Counted from the stretch's first letter, positions 7,952 to 18,933 are shown. The stretch is DNA of 34,467 nucleotides from CAZVCJ01 sp964625745 (GCA_964625745.1 CAZVCJ010000022.1:1-34467); one strand, 5' to 3'. Made by a program: numbers and translations. The notes: generated from the sequence alone by a model not told the origin.

Positions 7952-7959
7952 CCCAGGCG

Positions 7960-8138
7960 GTAAGTGATGATACTTTGCAGCCTGCAGCGAACCCGCTGAT
8001 TGAGTAGCGCCAGCGTATCGAAATCAAGGGTGAGCGGCACTTGCAGGCTCGTTCTTGGCTTCGATACGTCGCTGAGTTTATCCTGAGCTTGTCGAAGGGC
8101 TCCTACTCAGCCAGCGAACTCGCGAGGCCATCACTTAC
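7960..8138. repeat. About 180-bp imperfect palindrome with embedded repeat
   Basis: The ends GTAAGTGATG (7960-7969) and CATCACTTAC (8129-8138) are perfect 10-bp complements. Inner arms also match: GAGTAG with CTACTC, and GTATCGAA with TTCGATAC. The right arm carries TCCTGAGCTTGTCGAAGGGC (8081-8100). It fills most of the gap between the divergent membrane operon and rarA. It resembles a non-autonomous or REP-type mobile repeat. Confidence 0.55.
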
Positions 8139-8188
8139 TTCTTTACCACTACCCGGTATTCTATCACAAAAGGACGGCAGAAGCAAAA

Positions 8189-8217
8189 TAGACAGAGAGC
8201 ACCCTTCGTGCTATAAT
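8189..8217 (+). promoter_or_regulatory. Predicted sigma-70-type promoter of rarA
   Basis: TAGACA (8189-8194), 17-nt spacer, perfect TATAAT (8212-8217). Transcription would begin near 8224 and leave a leader of about 40 nt. Confidence 0.7.
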
Positions 8218-8262
8218 AAAGCCAGCACCCGCAACCAGCAACGCTTCCGAGGAGATGGCACG

Positions 8263-9600
8263 ATGAACCTTTTCGAGCACAGTCGTCTGGACCAAATCAG
8301 CCAAGAAGCACCGCTGGCAGCCCGCATGCGACCTCGCACGCTAGAGGAGTTCGTGGGCCAGGAGGAAATCGCGGGGCCGGGGAAGCTCTTGCGCCGGGCC
8401 ATCGAGACCGACCGGCTCTTCTCCAGCATCGTCCTCTGGGGCCCGCCAGGAACAGGCAAGACCTCCCTGGCCATGATCATCGCCAACACCACCAAATCCC
8501 ATTTTGAGACTCTCAGCGCAGTGATGGCCGGCGTGGCCGACATCCGCAGGATCGTCGCCGAGGCGAAGGAAAGGCGAAACCTCTACGGCCAGCGTACCAT
8601 TCTCCTCGTTGATGAGATCCATCGGTTCAACAAAGCGCAGCAGGATGCCCTGTTGCCCCACGTGGAAGATGGGACTGTCATCCTCATAGGTTCAACCACC
8701 GAGAACCCATATTTCGAGATCATTGGACCACTTCTGTCAAGGTCGCGCGTCTTCCAACTTCGACCGCTGGCCGAAAAGCAAACGCTGATCATACTGCGCC
8801 GGGCGCTGCAGGACCCTGAGCGAGGCTACGGCCAGCGTCAGATTGACATCACCGATGAGGCCATAGAGCACCTGGCCCACGTGGCCGGCGGCGATGCCCG
8901 AACAGCGCTGAATGCCCTTGAGCTAGCCGTAGAGTCCACTCCACCCGACCCCGACGGCACCATCCACCTTGACCTCACCGTCGCCCAGGACTCCATCCAG
9001 CGCCGAGCGGTGCGCTACGACAGAGCTGGCGACGAGCACTACGACACCATCAGCGCGTTCATCAAGTCGGTGCGCGGCTCTGACCCAGATGCGGCCCTGT
9101 ACTGGCTGGCGAAGATGATCTACGCTGGTGAGGACCCCAGGTTCATCATGCGTCGCCTGCTGATTCTCGCCTCAGAGGACATCGGCCTGGCCGATCCCAT
9201 GGCCATTGCCGTGGCCGCCGCCTGTGCCCGCGCGCTGGAGTGGGTAGGGCTTCCGGAGGCCCAGTATCACCTGGCCGAAGCCACGGTCTACCTGGCCACC
9301 GCGCCAAAGAGCAATTCGATGGGGGCCTATTTCAAGGCTTTGGCTGAAGTCGAAGCCGAGGGCAAGACCGAGGCGCCAAATCACCTCAAGGACGCCAGCC
9401 GGGACGGCAAAGCCCTGGGCCACGGCGCAGGCTACAAGTATCCCCACGACTACCCCGGTCACCACATTCCCCAGCAGTACCTGCCCAACGAGCTCGTGGG
9501 TCGCCGTTACTACAAGCCTGGCGATCAAGGTTATGAGAAGCTGATAGAGGAGCGATTGGCTAAGTGGAGAGGGGAGGACGGCGGATTGAAGAAAGAGTGA
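8263..9600 (+). CDS. rarA: Replication-associated recombination protein A (RarA/MgsA), AAA+ ATPase
   Basis: 445 residues, the normal length for the family. RarA is a cytoplasmic clamp-loader-like ATPase that acts at stalled replication forks. The N terminus PLAARMRPRTLEEFVGQ is family-typical. Walker A is GPPGTGKTS, Walker B is LLVDEIHRFNKAQQDALL, and sensor 1 lies in IGSTTENPYFE. The C-terminal half contains the conserved SVRGSDPDAALYWLAKMI and EDIGLADP segments and the terminal YKYPHDYPGH block. The ATG at 8263 is chosen because GAGGAG sits 8 nt upstream and the family's N terminus begins there; the longer open frame back to 8041 runs through the promoter and the palindromic repeat. Monocistronic, and convergent with the 476-aa gene 39 nt away. 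Confidence 0.96.
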   Translation: MNLFEHSRLDQISQEAPLAARMRPRTLEEFVGQEEIAGPGKLLRRAIETDRLFSSIVLWGPPGTGKTSLAMIIANTTKSHFETLSAVMAGVADIRRIVAEAKERRNLYGQRTILLVDEIHRFNKAQQDALLPHVEDGTVILIGSTTENPYFEIIGPLLSRSRVFQLRPLAEKQTLIILRRALQDPERGYGQRQIDITDEAIEHLAHVAGGDARTALNALELAVESTPPDPDGTIHLDLTVAQDSIQRRAVRYDRAGDEHYDTISAFIKSVRGSDPDAALYWLAKMIYAGEDPRFIMRRLLILASEDIGLADPMAIAVAAACARALEWVGLPEAQYHLAEATVYLATAPKSNSMGAYFKALAEVEAEGKTEAPNHLKDASRDGKALGHGAGYKYPHDYPGHHIPQQYLPNELVGRRYYKPGDQGYEKLIEERLAKWRGEDGGLKKE

Positions 9601-9639
9601 GCGATACGAGCATCTTCCACTTAACCACTACCCACCGTT

Positions 9640-11070
9640 TTACTGGAAGTTGCGTACCACCAACGGCAAAAACACCGCGTACGGCGAGATGAGTCGCCCG
9701 TGGATGTCCTGGTAGGAGGTGCCTGCACGATCGTGTTCCCAGGCTACCAAATAGTTTGTATGGCCCCCGGCTACGGCCGGATTGGTGAATTCCGCCGTAA
9801 TGCCACCGATGGGAGCTACAATCCCAAACGCCGCGCCCGTGCTCCTGTCAGGGTACACCAGCCGGCCCCAGACGCCGTAAGGTCCCACAGCACTGCTGTA
9901 CTGTTGCTGCCAGACCACCAGGTACTGCTGCCCGTTCAGATTACAGGCTATGTCCGGTTCCACCTCCCCAACGGGGGTATCATAGATCAAGTGGACGCTA
10001 TCCGGCGTACCGTCGCCGGTAACAAATCGTGCATAGAGATCGTAGTGGCCTGCCGGTTGGAGCGATTGCCAGGCCACCAGGTACTGGTCGGCTGCGTCGC
10101 AAGCAGCCACAACCGGGCGCATTTCAGCGTCAGGCCACCCGGCTACCCCGAATTCGCCTCCGCCCAACGCGACGCCATCCCCCCTCAGGCGCACCGCGTA
10201 GACGTCAAAAGCATTGTCGTAGGTCACCAGGTACTCGTTACGCGCCAGATTGTAAGCGACGTCAGGGCTGACACGGTTCTCTGTCGCATGAACAGCGATG
10301 GTGAAGCCGTCGCCAGGGGGGAATCCACTCCCGTCGGCAAAAACCCGGCGCCCGCTGACATAAGCCGGCACGGAGGGGTGCTCAGTCCACCAGACGACCA
10401 AGAACTCTTCCTGTGCCCGGGCATAGGCTACTTGTGGGTTCCATTGCTTTGTGGTCCAGTTGCAGATGCTGAATTCTGGCAAACTGGCACTGGGACCATT
10501 CCAGGGGATGAAACGCCCATAAACATCCCAGTCGCTGCCGTCGCCCCAGACGTCGTAGATCCACACCACCAGGTAGCGGTCGTTGACGGGATCGTAGGCC
10601 ACAGAAGGCTGTGCCCGGTCATTGGGACCTGCCGTGACAGCGAACCAACTCTTCAGCTCCCCCCCGCTTGTGATCCGCTGGGCATAGATGTCGCGACCAC
10701 CACCGCCCCAGGTGTTATGCCAGACGACCAGGTACTCATTGTGCTTCCAGTTGTAGGCTACAGCCGGCAGGTGCTGTTCATTTTCGAGGGCCGAGATAAC
10801 AATCTCACCGCCCAAGTGTGGGACGGAGGTTGCCGGTGCTGTGGCTGAAGTCGCCAGACGGCCTTCAGTAGAGTATTCGATCTCATCGGCGACCCGAGGT
10901 CCGACCTCGTCGTCAAGGTCACCGGGCTGAGAGACGATCTCGTCCGAGGAATCTGGCTCCTGGGCCGGGGACAATGCCTGGCCTGTGCCAACAATCCGAG
11001 GGACGGCTCCCACGACCAGCACGACGGCGATGGCAATTAGAACAATCAGCGATACTCTTTTGATAGACAT
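9640..11070 (-). CDS. Exported repeat protein, probable beta-propeller, with YLPLxLKN-type C terminus
   Basis: 476 residues. An N-terminal hydrophobic segment after MSIKRV is a signal peptide or uncleaved anchor. Residues about 90-455 contain roughly seven repeats of 50-60 residues with the pattern xxxVAYNxxxxEYLVVWxxxxxxxDIYxRxIxxxG, consistent with propeller blades. No catalytic motif was seen. The protein ends in AVFLPLVVRNFQ, a variant of the segment found in five other proteins of this locus. The start has AAAGGAG 6 nt upstream. It is separated from the upstream exported-protein operon by 595 nt containing a repeat element, so it is probably transcribed separately. Function unknown; a cell-surface binding role is plausible. 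Confidence 0.85.
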   Translation of the reverse strand: MSIKRVSLIVLIAIAVVLVVGAVPRIVGTGQALSPAQEPDSSDEIVSQPGDLDDEVGPRVADEIEYSTEGRLATSATAPATSVPHLGGEIVISALENEQHLPAVAYNWKHNEYLVVWHNTWGGGGRDIYAQRITSGGELKSWFAVTAGPNDRAQPSVAYDPVNDRYLVVWIYDVWGDGSDWDVYGRFIPWNGPSASLPEFSICNWTTKQWNPQVAYARAQEEFLVVWWTEHPSVPAYVSGRRVFADGSGFPPGDGFTIAVHATENRVSPDVAYNLARNEYLVTYDNAFDVYAVRLRGDGVALGGGEFGVAGWPDAEMRPVVAACDAADQYLVAWQSLQPAGHYDLYARFVTGDGTPDSVHLIYDTPVGEVEPDIACNLNGQQYLVVWQQQYSSAVGPYGVWGRLVYPDRSTGAAFGIVAPIGGITAEFTNPAVAGGHTNYLVAWEHDRAGTSYQDIHGRLISPYAVFLPLVVRNFQ

Positions 11071-11310
11071 TTTTTCTCCTTTCGAAATGATACTTCATCT
11101 CATCGCCACCCGGTTATCTTTTTCAGATGCACCGCGTAGCGTCTCGACATGGGGATCTGCGTTCGCGCCTCATCGGCCATGCGAACGAGGTAGGCGCCGG
11201 AAAACCAGGGCACAGCTAATGTAACGCGGTTCGCTCCGGGCTGGGGTTTCGTCATCCGCGATGAGAATGTGCATGTTTACCTCTGGATGTTGGAGATTGG
11301 AGATTAGCTT
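11071..11310. other. Leader region of the 476-aa gene, no gene seen
   Basis: No coding frame of quality on either strand, no convincing -10/-35 pair and no hairpin with a T-run. The short TTGGAGATTGGAGATTAG at about 11289-11306 echoes the TTGGAGG repeats inside the membrane gene at 5769-5827. Confidence 0.4.
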
Positions 11311-11597
11311 GACAATGTTAAATTCCGACTGTCATTGCGAGGAGCAGAGCGCCGAGGCAATCTCCAGGCGCGCCAGGGGATTGCCTCGTCGCAAACAGCA
11401 CGCCTACTCAGAAACTTGCCTGTCATTGCGAGCGGAGCGAAGCAATCTCCCGCCCTCAAATGCAAGCAACGGTGGGGATTGCTTCGTCGGCAAAAACCGC
11501 CTCCTCGCAATGACACCAGAAAGTTTCTGTCCTTTAGAATGGCGGGCCGCGCCATGGCCGACTCGCAATGACACCTGGGATGAAATCTAACATTGTC
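11311..11597. mobile_element. 287-bp inverted-repeat element (MITE-like) with TCATTGCGAG subrepeats
   Basis: The left end GACAATGTTAAATT (11311-11324) and the right end AATCTAACATTGTC (11584-11597) are complementary with one mismatch. Inside each end comes TGTCATTGCGAG or its complement, followed by AGCAATCTCC / GGATTGCTTCG units: 11330-11365, 11377-11394, 11419-11450, 11475-11517 and 11560-11575. The subrepeats alternate in orientation, so the whole can fold into a branched structure. There is no transposase, so it would be non-autonomous. It lies between two minus-strand genes and could act as a terminator for the upstream operon. Confidence 0.6.
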
Positions 11598-11616
11598 GAG
11601 TTACGAGCTGCGGAAG

Positions 11617-11661
11617 ATGAGAAACTCAAGACCCGAAACCCAAAACTCGAAACTCGAAGCG
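11617..11661. repeat. Short AAACTCGAA/AAACCC tandem repeat
   Basis: Runs of GAAACTCAAG, CCGAAACCC, AAAACTCGAAACTCGAAGC just downstream of the 638-aa gene's stop. It is low-complexity and has no coding value. Confidence 0.4.
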
Positions 11662-11665
11662 TCCT

Positions 11666-13579
<1,914 letters not shown>

Positions 13580-13625
13580 GATTCGACCTCCTGTTTTGAT
13601 CAACCAAACACTCGCATGGAGTAAC

Positions 13626-15494
13626 CTAAGGCACGCTAACGGCTGCCGAGAACTCCGAAGTGTTGCCGTTGGCATCGGTGGCGGTGGCCGTCACGTATGG
13701 GCCGGTCAGCCCGCCGGCTTTGGTGAGCGTCCAGTTGCCTGAAGCATTGGCTGTGGTGGTGCCCTCGTAGAGCGCCCCCTCGTCGTTGGCGTCAGAGAAC
13801 ACCTCGATGGTGCAGTTGGCACAAGCTGTGCCGGAGACCTGGGTGGCGCTGGCGGTGGTGATCACTGGCGCGGCCAGTCCCTCATTGCCGCCGCTGCGAA
13901 GTGCGATGCCCTTGCCCGTGTTGTTGTGGATACGGTTTCGAGCGATGGTGTTGTGCTTCGCCCCGTAGCCACCCGAGACTTCCACCCCATCACCGCCGTT
14001 AAAAGCGATGAGGTTCGCCTGGCCCTCAGCCGCGCCACCGATCAGATTATCCTGTGAGACATTGAATATGTAGACGCCATCGGTATTGTTGGGCAGAGCC
14101 GCCGTTCCGGTGACGTCGCTGCCCACGTAGTTCCCCTGCACCCGGTTGTTCCCCGTCGGCCCGATTTCCACCCCTACGCAGCCGTTGCTGGAGATGAGGT
14201 TGCGGGCCTGCGGAGCGCTTCCGCCAACCACGTTGTTGGACGATCCAGCCCCTCCCTGGACGCCGGAGATGGAGATTCCACTGCAGCGATTTCCCAACCC
14301 AGTCTTGCCCTGGACGTCCGTGCCGACGAAGTTCCCCTCGAACCGATTGCCGTCAGCGTCCACAACGTCTATGCCGGTGTAGAATCGCTGGATCACCAGG
14401 CTCCGCACCACATTGTTCGAGCTGCGGATGTCTACCCCAGAGTAGCAGCACTCCGGGAGGAGGGATCCGTCCAGGACGATCTTCAACACGGCGTTGATGG
14501 ACTGGCCGAAGGGGGTGGTATTGGGACTGGCGCCGGGCTGGGTGTAGCCATCAATGGTCGTTTCGTCGTCGCTCAGGTACAGGGAGTAGGAGGTGGGGCG
14601 GATGGTGCACACGCCGGCGCCGTCGCAACCCTGATCGCTGCTGGGGATGTTGAAAGTGATGGTGTCTGGACCTGGGTTGAAGTTAGCGGCGTTAACGGCC
14701 TCGAATATAGAACAGTGGGTTGCGTCACACGCTCCATCGTCCGTGCCGTCAGTAGTATTGACGACTAAAGCTGGCGTCCCCGTTGGCGTGGATGTGGGCG
14801 TTGGCGTCGGGGTCGGCTGAGTGGGGCTTTTCTGGATCAGCGGCAGGTAGACGCGCTGGCCGGGTGGGGGTGAGACCGTGCCGGTGGGCGTGGAGGTCGG
14901 CGTGGGTGTCGTCGCCCCGGAGGCCTTCAGGCTGACGTCGTCCAGCCCGAAGATACTAAGCACCTCATCGTCGGTATGCACCAGGAAGGTCACAGTTACC
15001 TCCTGACCTGCGTAGGCGGCCAGGTCTACCACCTCCTGTCGCCACTGGCCCAGGGGATCCACGGCTGGCAACGTGCGCAGCAGGTCGCTCTGCTCGTCAC
15101 CGTACTGGACGATCACATTTACAGCATCGCCGGGCTGCTCCTCCGTGCTTTCGGCGAGCCACCAGAACTCTAGCGGCACTGAGTTGGCATCGGCCGGGAT
15201 GGCCACACCTTGCCACAGCTCACCTGCAGCGTTGTTGGTGCCGCCCAGCCAGGCGCCATAGGCACTGTTGTGCCCTGACCCCAAGCTGACACTGCCCCAA
15301 CTGTCCCAGGGCGGGAACGAACCGGCCTCGAAGTCACCGTTGGTCAGCAGATCCTGGCAGTTGGAAGTCAGGGTGATAGCGTTGGCGGCGTCAAGACCCT
15401 GGAGCGGCCGACCGTCCGCCGCCAGGCCAGTGATGAGCAGCACCGTCACGGCTACCAGCAGCACAATGGTAATCAAAGTCGTTCGGATTCGCAT
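13626..15494 (-). CDS. Exported CSLREA-type parallel beta-helix protein
   Basis: 622 residues. Signal peptide 1-26. Residues 45-195 are a jelly-roll module with NGDFEAG (Asn52) and EFWWLAEST, likely carbohydrate-binding and nearly identical to a module in the 2381-aa protein. A Thr-Pro linker, the segment VYLPLIQKS (Tyr216) and a second Thr-Pro linker follow. The next module has the CSLREA layout (VVNTTDGTDDGACDATHCSIFEAVNAAN; Cys261) but with CSIFEA instead of the usual C[ST]LREA. Residues about 300-540 are Asn/Gly-rich beta-helix coils (NNVVGG, NRVQGNYVG, NLIGG). An Ig-like domain ends the protein. It lies 34 nt downstream of the 1124-aa gene and 46 nt upstream of the 638-aa gene. Beta-helix proteins of this kind are often polysaccharide lyases or adhesins; no catalytic residues are evident. 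Confidence 0.88.
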   Translation of the reverse strand: MRIRTTLITIVLLVAVTVLLITGLAADGRPLQGLDAANAITLTSNCQDLLTNGDFEAGSFPPWDSWGSVSLGSGHNSAYGAWLGGTNNAAGELWQGVAIPADANSVPLEFWWLAESTEEQPGDAVNVIVQYGDEQSDLLRTLPAVDPLGQWRQEVVDLAAYAGQEVTVTFLVHTDDEVLSIFGLDDVSLKASGATTPTPTSTPTGTVSPPPGQRVYLPLIQKSPTQPTPTPTPTSTPTGTPALVVNTTDGTDDGACDATHCSIFEAVNAANFNPGPDTITFNIPSSDQGCDGAGVCTIRPTSYSLYLSDDETTIDGYTQPGASPNTTPFGQSINAVLKIVLDGSLLPECCYSGVDIRSSNNVVRSLVIQRFYTGIDVVDADGNRFEGNFVGTDVQGKTGLGNRCSGISISGVQGGAGSSNNVVGGSAPQARNLISSNGCVGVEIGPTGNNRVQGNYVGSDVTGTAALPNNTDGVYIFNVSQDNLIGGAAEGQANLIAFNGGDGVEVSGGYGAKHNTIARNRIHNNTGKGIALRSGGNEGLAAPVITTASATQVSGTACANCTIEVFSDANDEGALYEGTTTANASGNWTLTKAGGLTGPYVTATATDANGNTSEFSAAVSVP

Positions 15495-15528
15495 TTTTTC
15501 CTCCCTCAGCGATGAATATAGGTGAACA

Positions 15529-18500
15529 TCATCCCGCTATTCTCCAGACGTGTACCAGTGACTTGTCCCCATCGGCCAATGGCTCGAAAACGTACAACAG
15601 ACCTCGTTGGCGGTCGAAGCTGGCCGCGCCAACGTGTTCCTTCTGCTGACTGGATTCGACGTGGTACAGGTATTGGTCAACGTTCAGCGTGGCGTAGGGC
15701 TGGGGTTCCCAGGTCTCCATATCGCCTCTGGCCACTGCAGCCAGGTCGGCGGGGTCGTAAAAGAGTATCTGCCCTTCGAAGGCGGTGCTCCACCAGCCTC
15801 TCTCAGGACAGTCAGGGGGGAAAGGAGGCTCATCTGGCCACACGGTTCCATCGGAGCAGCCGTACCAACAGTCTCCCGTGCCCTTGGTGCCGACGAAGAT
15901 GACGGCGGCTTTGTTGCCGGCTGTCAGCCAGGCCCCTCCAGCCCATTCGTCGGAGTGTTGGTAGTTATTCATGGTGGGGCTACCTGGCGTGTAGGCATTG
16001 CCGTACAAAAGCAAGGACACAGCCGGGAGCGTGCTGCCGGGCGCCGGCGGATTGCCCTCGTTCCACGGCCCGTAAGCGAGCAGAGACGGCCCTTGTGCCC
16101 CCTGGCCGCCGTCCCTGAACCGCCCGGTGGCGAGATACATCCCCGGCGTGCAGGCATCGGCCCAGGCCTGGGGAATGGCGAAGATGTAGTCCGTGGTGAC
16201 GTAGTTCCAGTAGTTCCCGATGCGCCACGCCCCGGCGGTCTGGGGATTAGAGAGGCTCAACTCGCACCAGCCGTGGGAGGGGTTGGTGTCGCCTTCCCCC
16301 ATGTGCTGCGCCCAGCAGAAATACAGCTTGCCCGTGGTTTGCGCGCCCTGGGCAGGCAGATATTCCAGCCCCACGCGGGGAATCTCAAACTCGCCAAACA
16401 GATCACCACGGATGTTGTAGAAACCCTGCAAGGTGGCTGCGGTATTCAGTTGGTTCACGTCCCTGCTCGGGGAGTTGACCGGGACAGGGATGCTGATCTC
16501 CGAGACGTACTGATTCCAGTTGTGCCCGGCGCCGAAAATGGAGCCGGGATACCCGTCCGCCGGGCCGCTGGGATCGCCATCGGGATAATAGGCCATGGCC
16601 GCGCCGCTCCATTCCCAGCCGATTTCCGGCGGCCCGTCCGGCAACCTGAACGCGCCCTCATACACCAGGTCAGCCGGTTGGATGAGACCGGCAGGGATGA
16701 CTGTTGTGGGCGTCGGCGTGGGCGTGGGGAGTGGGACTGACCAATTCTTCAGGATGAGGGGCAGGTAGACAAAACGGTAGGTCGGTGGTGTAGAAGTGGG
16801 CGTGGGGGTGCAGGTCGGCGGCAGCGTCGGCATCGGCAGCAACTGGGTGAGTTGGTTGTTGTCCTCGCTGCTTTCCTCAACCAGGAAGGTGGCATCGGCA
16901 AAGGCGGTGTTATCAGCGCCCGGCCAGACATAGGAGTCAGCCAGCCACGTTGATGTGATCTGACCGGCTGCCAGCCCTGAGGTGATGTCTTGCTGCGACC
17001 CGTTGACGTCCACCACGAAGGGACAGGCATCGCCGCCGCCGATGTTTTCAACCCACACTCGCACGCCCAGTTGCGTCGAGGTGTAGTCGCAGGAATCGCC
17101 CGTCTCCAGTTCAATCTTCATCGAGTTGACAATCAGGTCGGGCAGGCCTGGGCTGACAGGGGTGGCGCTGGGCGTCGGCGTCGGTGTGTCAGCGCCTCCC
17201 ACCGTGTAGGCGACTATCAGGCGGGAGCGCAGGTTGGGGGTACTGTACTCGCTGGAGCGGAACTCGTGGTGTGCCCAGGGGGCGTTGTCCGGCTCCAGGA
17301 GCAGGCCATGATTCGAGGCTGTGCCATCTGCCCAGGCGCGGACGGCCGAGGTCACGTCCCAGCGGTACCAGCCGTCCGGATTGGCTGCCACTGTCACTCG
17401 ATCCAGCTCCGCCAGATCGAAGTCCCCCCCTGGAGTTGCCCAGTTCACACCAGGGCGGGCCGTCATCCAGGTGACGCCCTCACCCCGACCGTCGGCCTCC
17501 AGATCCCACCCGTCACCCTCAACCCACTCTTCGATGACGCGATGAGCTACCACGTCGTGTGGGTCGTCATCGTAGCCACCGTCGTAGGCACGCAACTCCA
17601 GCCAGGCCTCGTTGATCTGGATGTCGGCCGGCAGCCAGCCGTTGAGTTCGAAACGCACCAGAAAGCGGAATTCGTCGGCGTCACCCGTCTCGCCCACCTG
17701 CAGATACTCCAGGCCACCCAGGTTGGCGTAGCTATTGCCGCTCCAGGTGGTGATGGTCGCATCTGTGGTGCCGGCGTAACTGGCATCGGGGTAGACACCG
17801 TTCTGGAAGGTCATGGTCTGCTGGCCCGTGGGCGGCGTTCCCGTCGGCGTGGGCGTAGGGCTGGCCGTCGCTGTAGCCGTGGACGGGGGGAGGGTGCGCG
17901 TGGCCGTCGCTGTCGCCGTCGGGGTGGCTGTGGATGGTGGGCCGGTGGTAGTGGGAGTGGGCGTCTCCGCCCCCCCTGCCCAACGATTGTAGTAGACGTT
18001 GAGCAGGGGGACGAACTCGCCGGTGGCCTTCTGGTTGCCGGCGGCGGTGGGATGGCTGCCCCCACCACTGCCACCGCCGTAGGCCGAGTAATTGTTGCTC
18101 ACACCCTTAACGTGCTGCACCGCGCCGTTCCACCAGCGGTGGTGGTTGCCGCTCTCCCAGTCCAGGTCGTTGGTGTTGGCATTGCCGCCATTGGAGGTCA
18201 GGACGTTGTAGAAGTCGAAGACGGCCACGTTGTCGTAGGGATAGCCGTCCAGCCAGTCGTTGACCAGCCAATTGTTGAAGGCGCGGGCGTTGGCTGGAGG
18301 CTCCCAGCTATCACCCGGCGTGACGGGGGGGGCAGTGATGACGACAAAGAGCTTGTCCGTGCGGGTTTCAAAGTAGTCCCGGATGGTGTTATAAATGTAC
18401 TTGGCGCCGCCCACCGTGAGCCACTCGCCGGGCGGCTCAGGCGGATCGTCCGGACTCCCCCCCAGGTTAGAGTTGGGATAGCAGGATTTGAACATGATGA

Positions 18501-18903
18501 TCTCGTTCTCTCCGCCGGGATCGGTGGACAAACGGGAGTAGCTGGAGTGCTGGTCGTATTCGGTGTAGAGGGCGCCCAGGTAGGTAGTGCTGTTGGGGCC
18601 ACAGAACCAGTCCCACCAGTGGCCGATGTCGGTGTTATCGCCGATGCTATTTGGCCCCCAGCCGTAGTTGGTATCGCTGACGAAGTAGTTGTTGCTGCGC
18701 AGGGCCAGCCCCAGGCCGCCGTCCCAATCGGACAGCCAGTTCTCTCCGCAAGAGTGGTGAATGAAGATGAGCTTGACGGGAGAGGCGGGCGGGTTGGGGT
18801 TGTCGGCGGTCAGGCGGCCCTGTGGGCGAGCCAGGGTAGAGCTGGCGGCCAAGAGCAAGATGGCTACAACCGCTGCTATCGTCGTTGTTCTTCTGATTTG
18901 CAT
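15529..18903 (-). CDS. Exported multi-domain protein: SGNH-like, DNRLRE, CARDB and C-terminal domain
   Basis: 1124 residues; ATG preceded by GGAGG. Signal peptide 1-25. Residues 40-310 resemble an SGNH-type hydrolase: FIHHSCGENW (His49, candidate nucleophile Ser51) near the N terminus and GGSHPTAAGN (candidate catalytic His284) near the end; the usual Asp three residues before that His is Gly, so activity is uncertain. After a Thr-Pro linker, residues 364-562 form a DNRLRE-type beta domain (RFELNGWLPADIQINEAWLE; WYRWDVTSAVRAWADG). Another linker precedes a CARDB-like domain (about 578-700, LPDLIVNSMKIELETGDSC). VYLPLILKNW (Tyr713) and a Thr-Pro linker lead to a 385-residue C-terminal domain (LVYEGAFRLPDGPPEIGWEW) of unknown function, possibly a propeller. 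It probably acts outside the cell and is co-transcribed with its neighbours. Confidence 0.85.
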   Translation of the reverse strand: MQIRRTTTIAAVVAILLLAASSTLARPQGRLTADNPNPPASPVKLIFIHHSCGENWLSDWDGGLGLALRSNNYFVSDTNYGWGPNSIGDNTDIGHWWDWFCGPNSTTYLGALYTEYDQHSSYSRLSTDPGGENEIIMFKSCYPNSNLGGSPDDPPEPPGEWLTVGGAKYIYNTIRDYFETRTDKLFVVITAPPVTPGDSWEPPANARAFNNWLVNDWLDGYPYDNVAVFDFYNVLTSNGGNANTNDLDWESGNHHRWWNGAVQHVKGVSNNYSAYGGGSGGGSHPTAAGNQKATGEFVPLLNVYYNRWAGGAETPTPTTTGPPSTATPTATATATRTLPPSTATATASPTPTPTGTPPTGQQTMTFQNGVYPDASYAGTTDATITTWSGNSYANLGGLEYLQVGETGDADEFRFLVRFELNGWLPADIQINEAWLELRAYDGGYDDDPHDVVAHRVIEEWVEGDGWDLEADGRGEGVTWMTARPGVNWATPGGDFDLAELDRVTVAANPDGWYRWDVTSAVRAWADGTASNHGLLLEPDNAPWAHHEFRSSEYSTPNLRSRLIVAYTVGGADTPTPTPSATPVSPGLPDLIVNSMKIELETGDSCDYTSTQLGVRVWVENIGGGDACPFVVDVNGSQQDITSGLAAGQITSTWLADSYVWPGADNTAFADATFLVEESSEDNNQLTQLLPMPTLPPTCTPTPTSTPPTYRFVYLPLILKNWSVPLPTPTPTPTTVIPAGLIQPADLVYEGAFRLPDGPPEIGWEWSGAAMAYYPDGDPSGPADGYPGSIFGAGHNWNQYVSEISIPVPVNSPSRDVNQLNTAATLQGFYNIRGDLFGEFEIPRVGLEYLPAQGAQTTGKLYFCWAQHMGEGDTNPSHGWCELSLSNPQTAGAWRIGNYWNYVTTDYIFAIPQAWADACTPGMYLATGRFRDGGQGAQGPSLLAYGPWNEGNPPAPGSTLPAVSLLLYGNAYTPGSPTMNNYQHSDEWAGGAWLTAGNKAAVIFVGTKGTGDCWYGCSDGTVWPDEPPFPPDCPERGWWSTAFEGQILFYDPADLAAVARGDMETWEPQPYATLNVDQYLYHVESSQQKEHVGAASFDRQRGLLYVFEPLADGDKSLVHVWRIAG

Positions 18904-18933
18904 TTTCCCCCTCCTTTACTCGTTATCTATAGG

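Noticed and set aside
8041..8262. N-terminal extension of rarA
   Set aside because: It would translate the palindromic repeat and the predicted promoter, and RarA proteins start at the ATG used here, which has GAGGAG upstream.
9601..9639. Terminator between convergent rarA and the 476-aa gene
   Set aside because: No stem with adequate pairing or T-run in the 39 nt.
11309..11340. Possible plus-strand promoter starting with TTGACA
   Set aside because: No matching -10 at 15-19 nt and no plus-strand gene downstream; the bases belong to the terminal inverted repeat.
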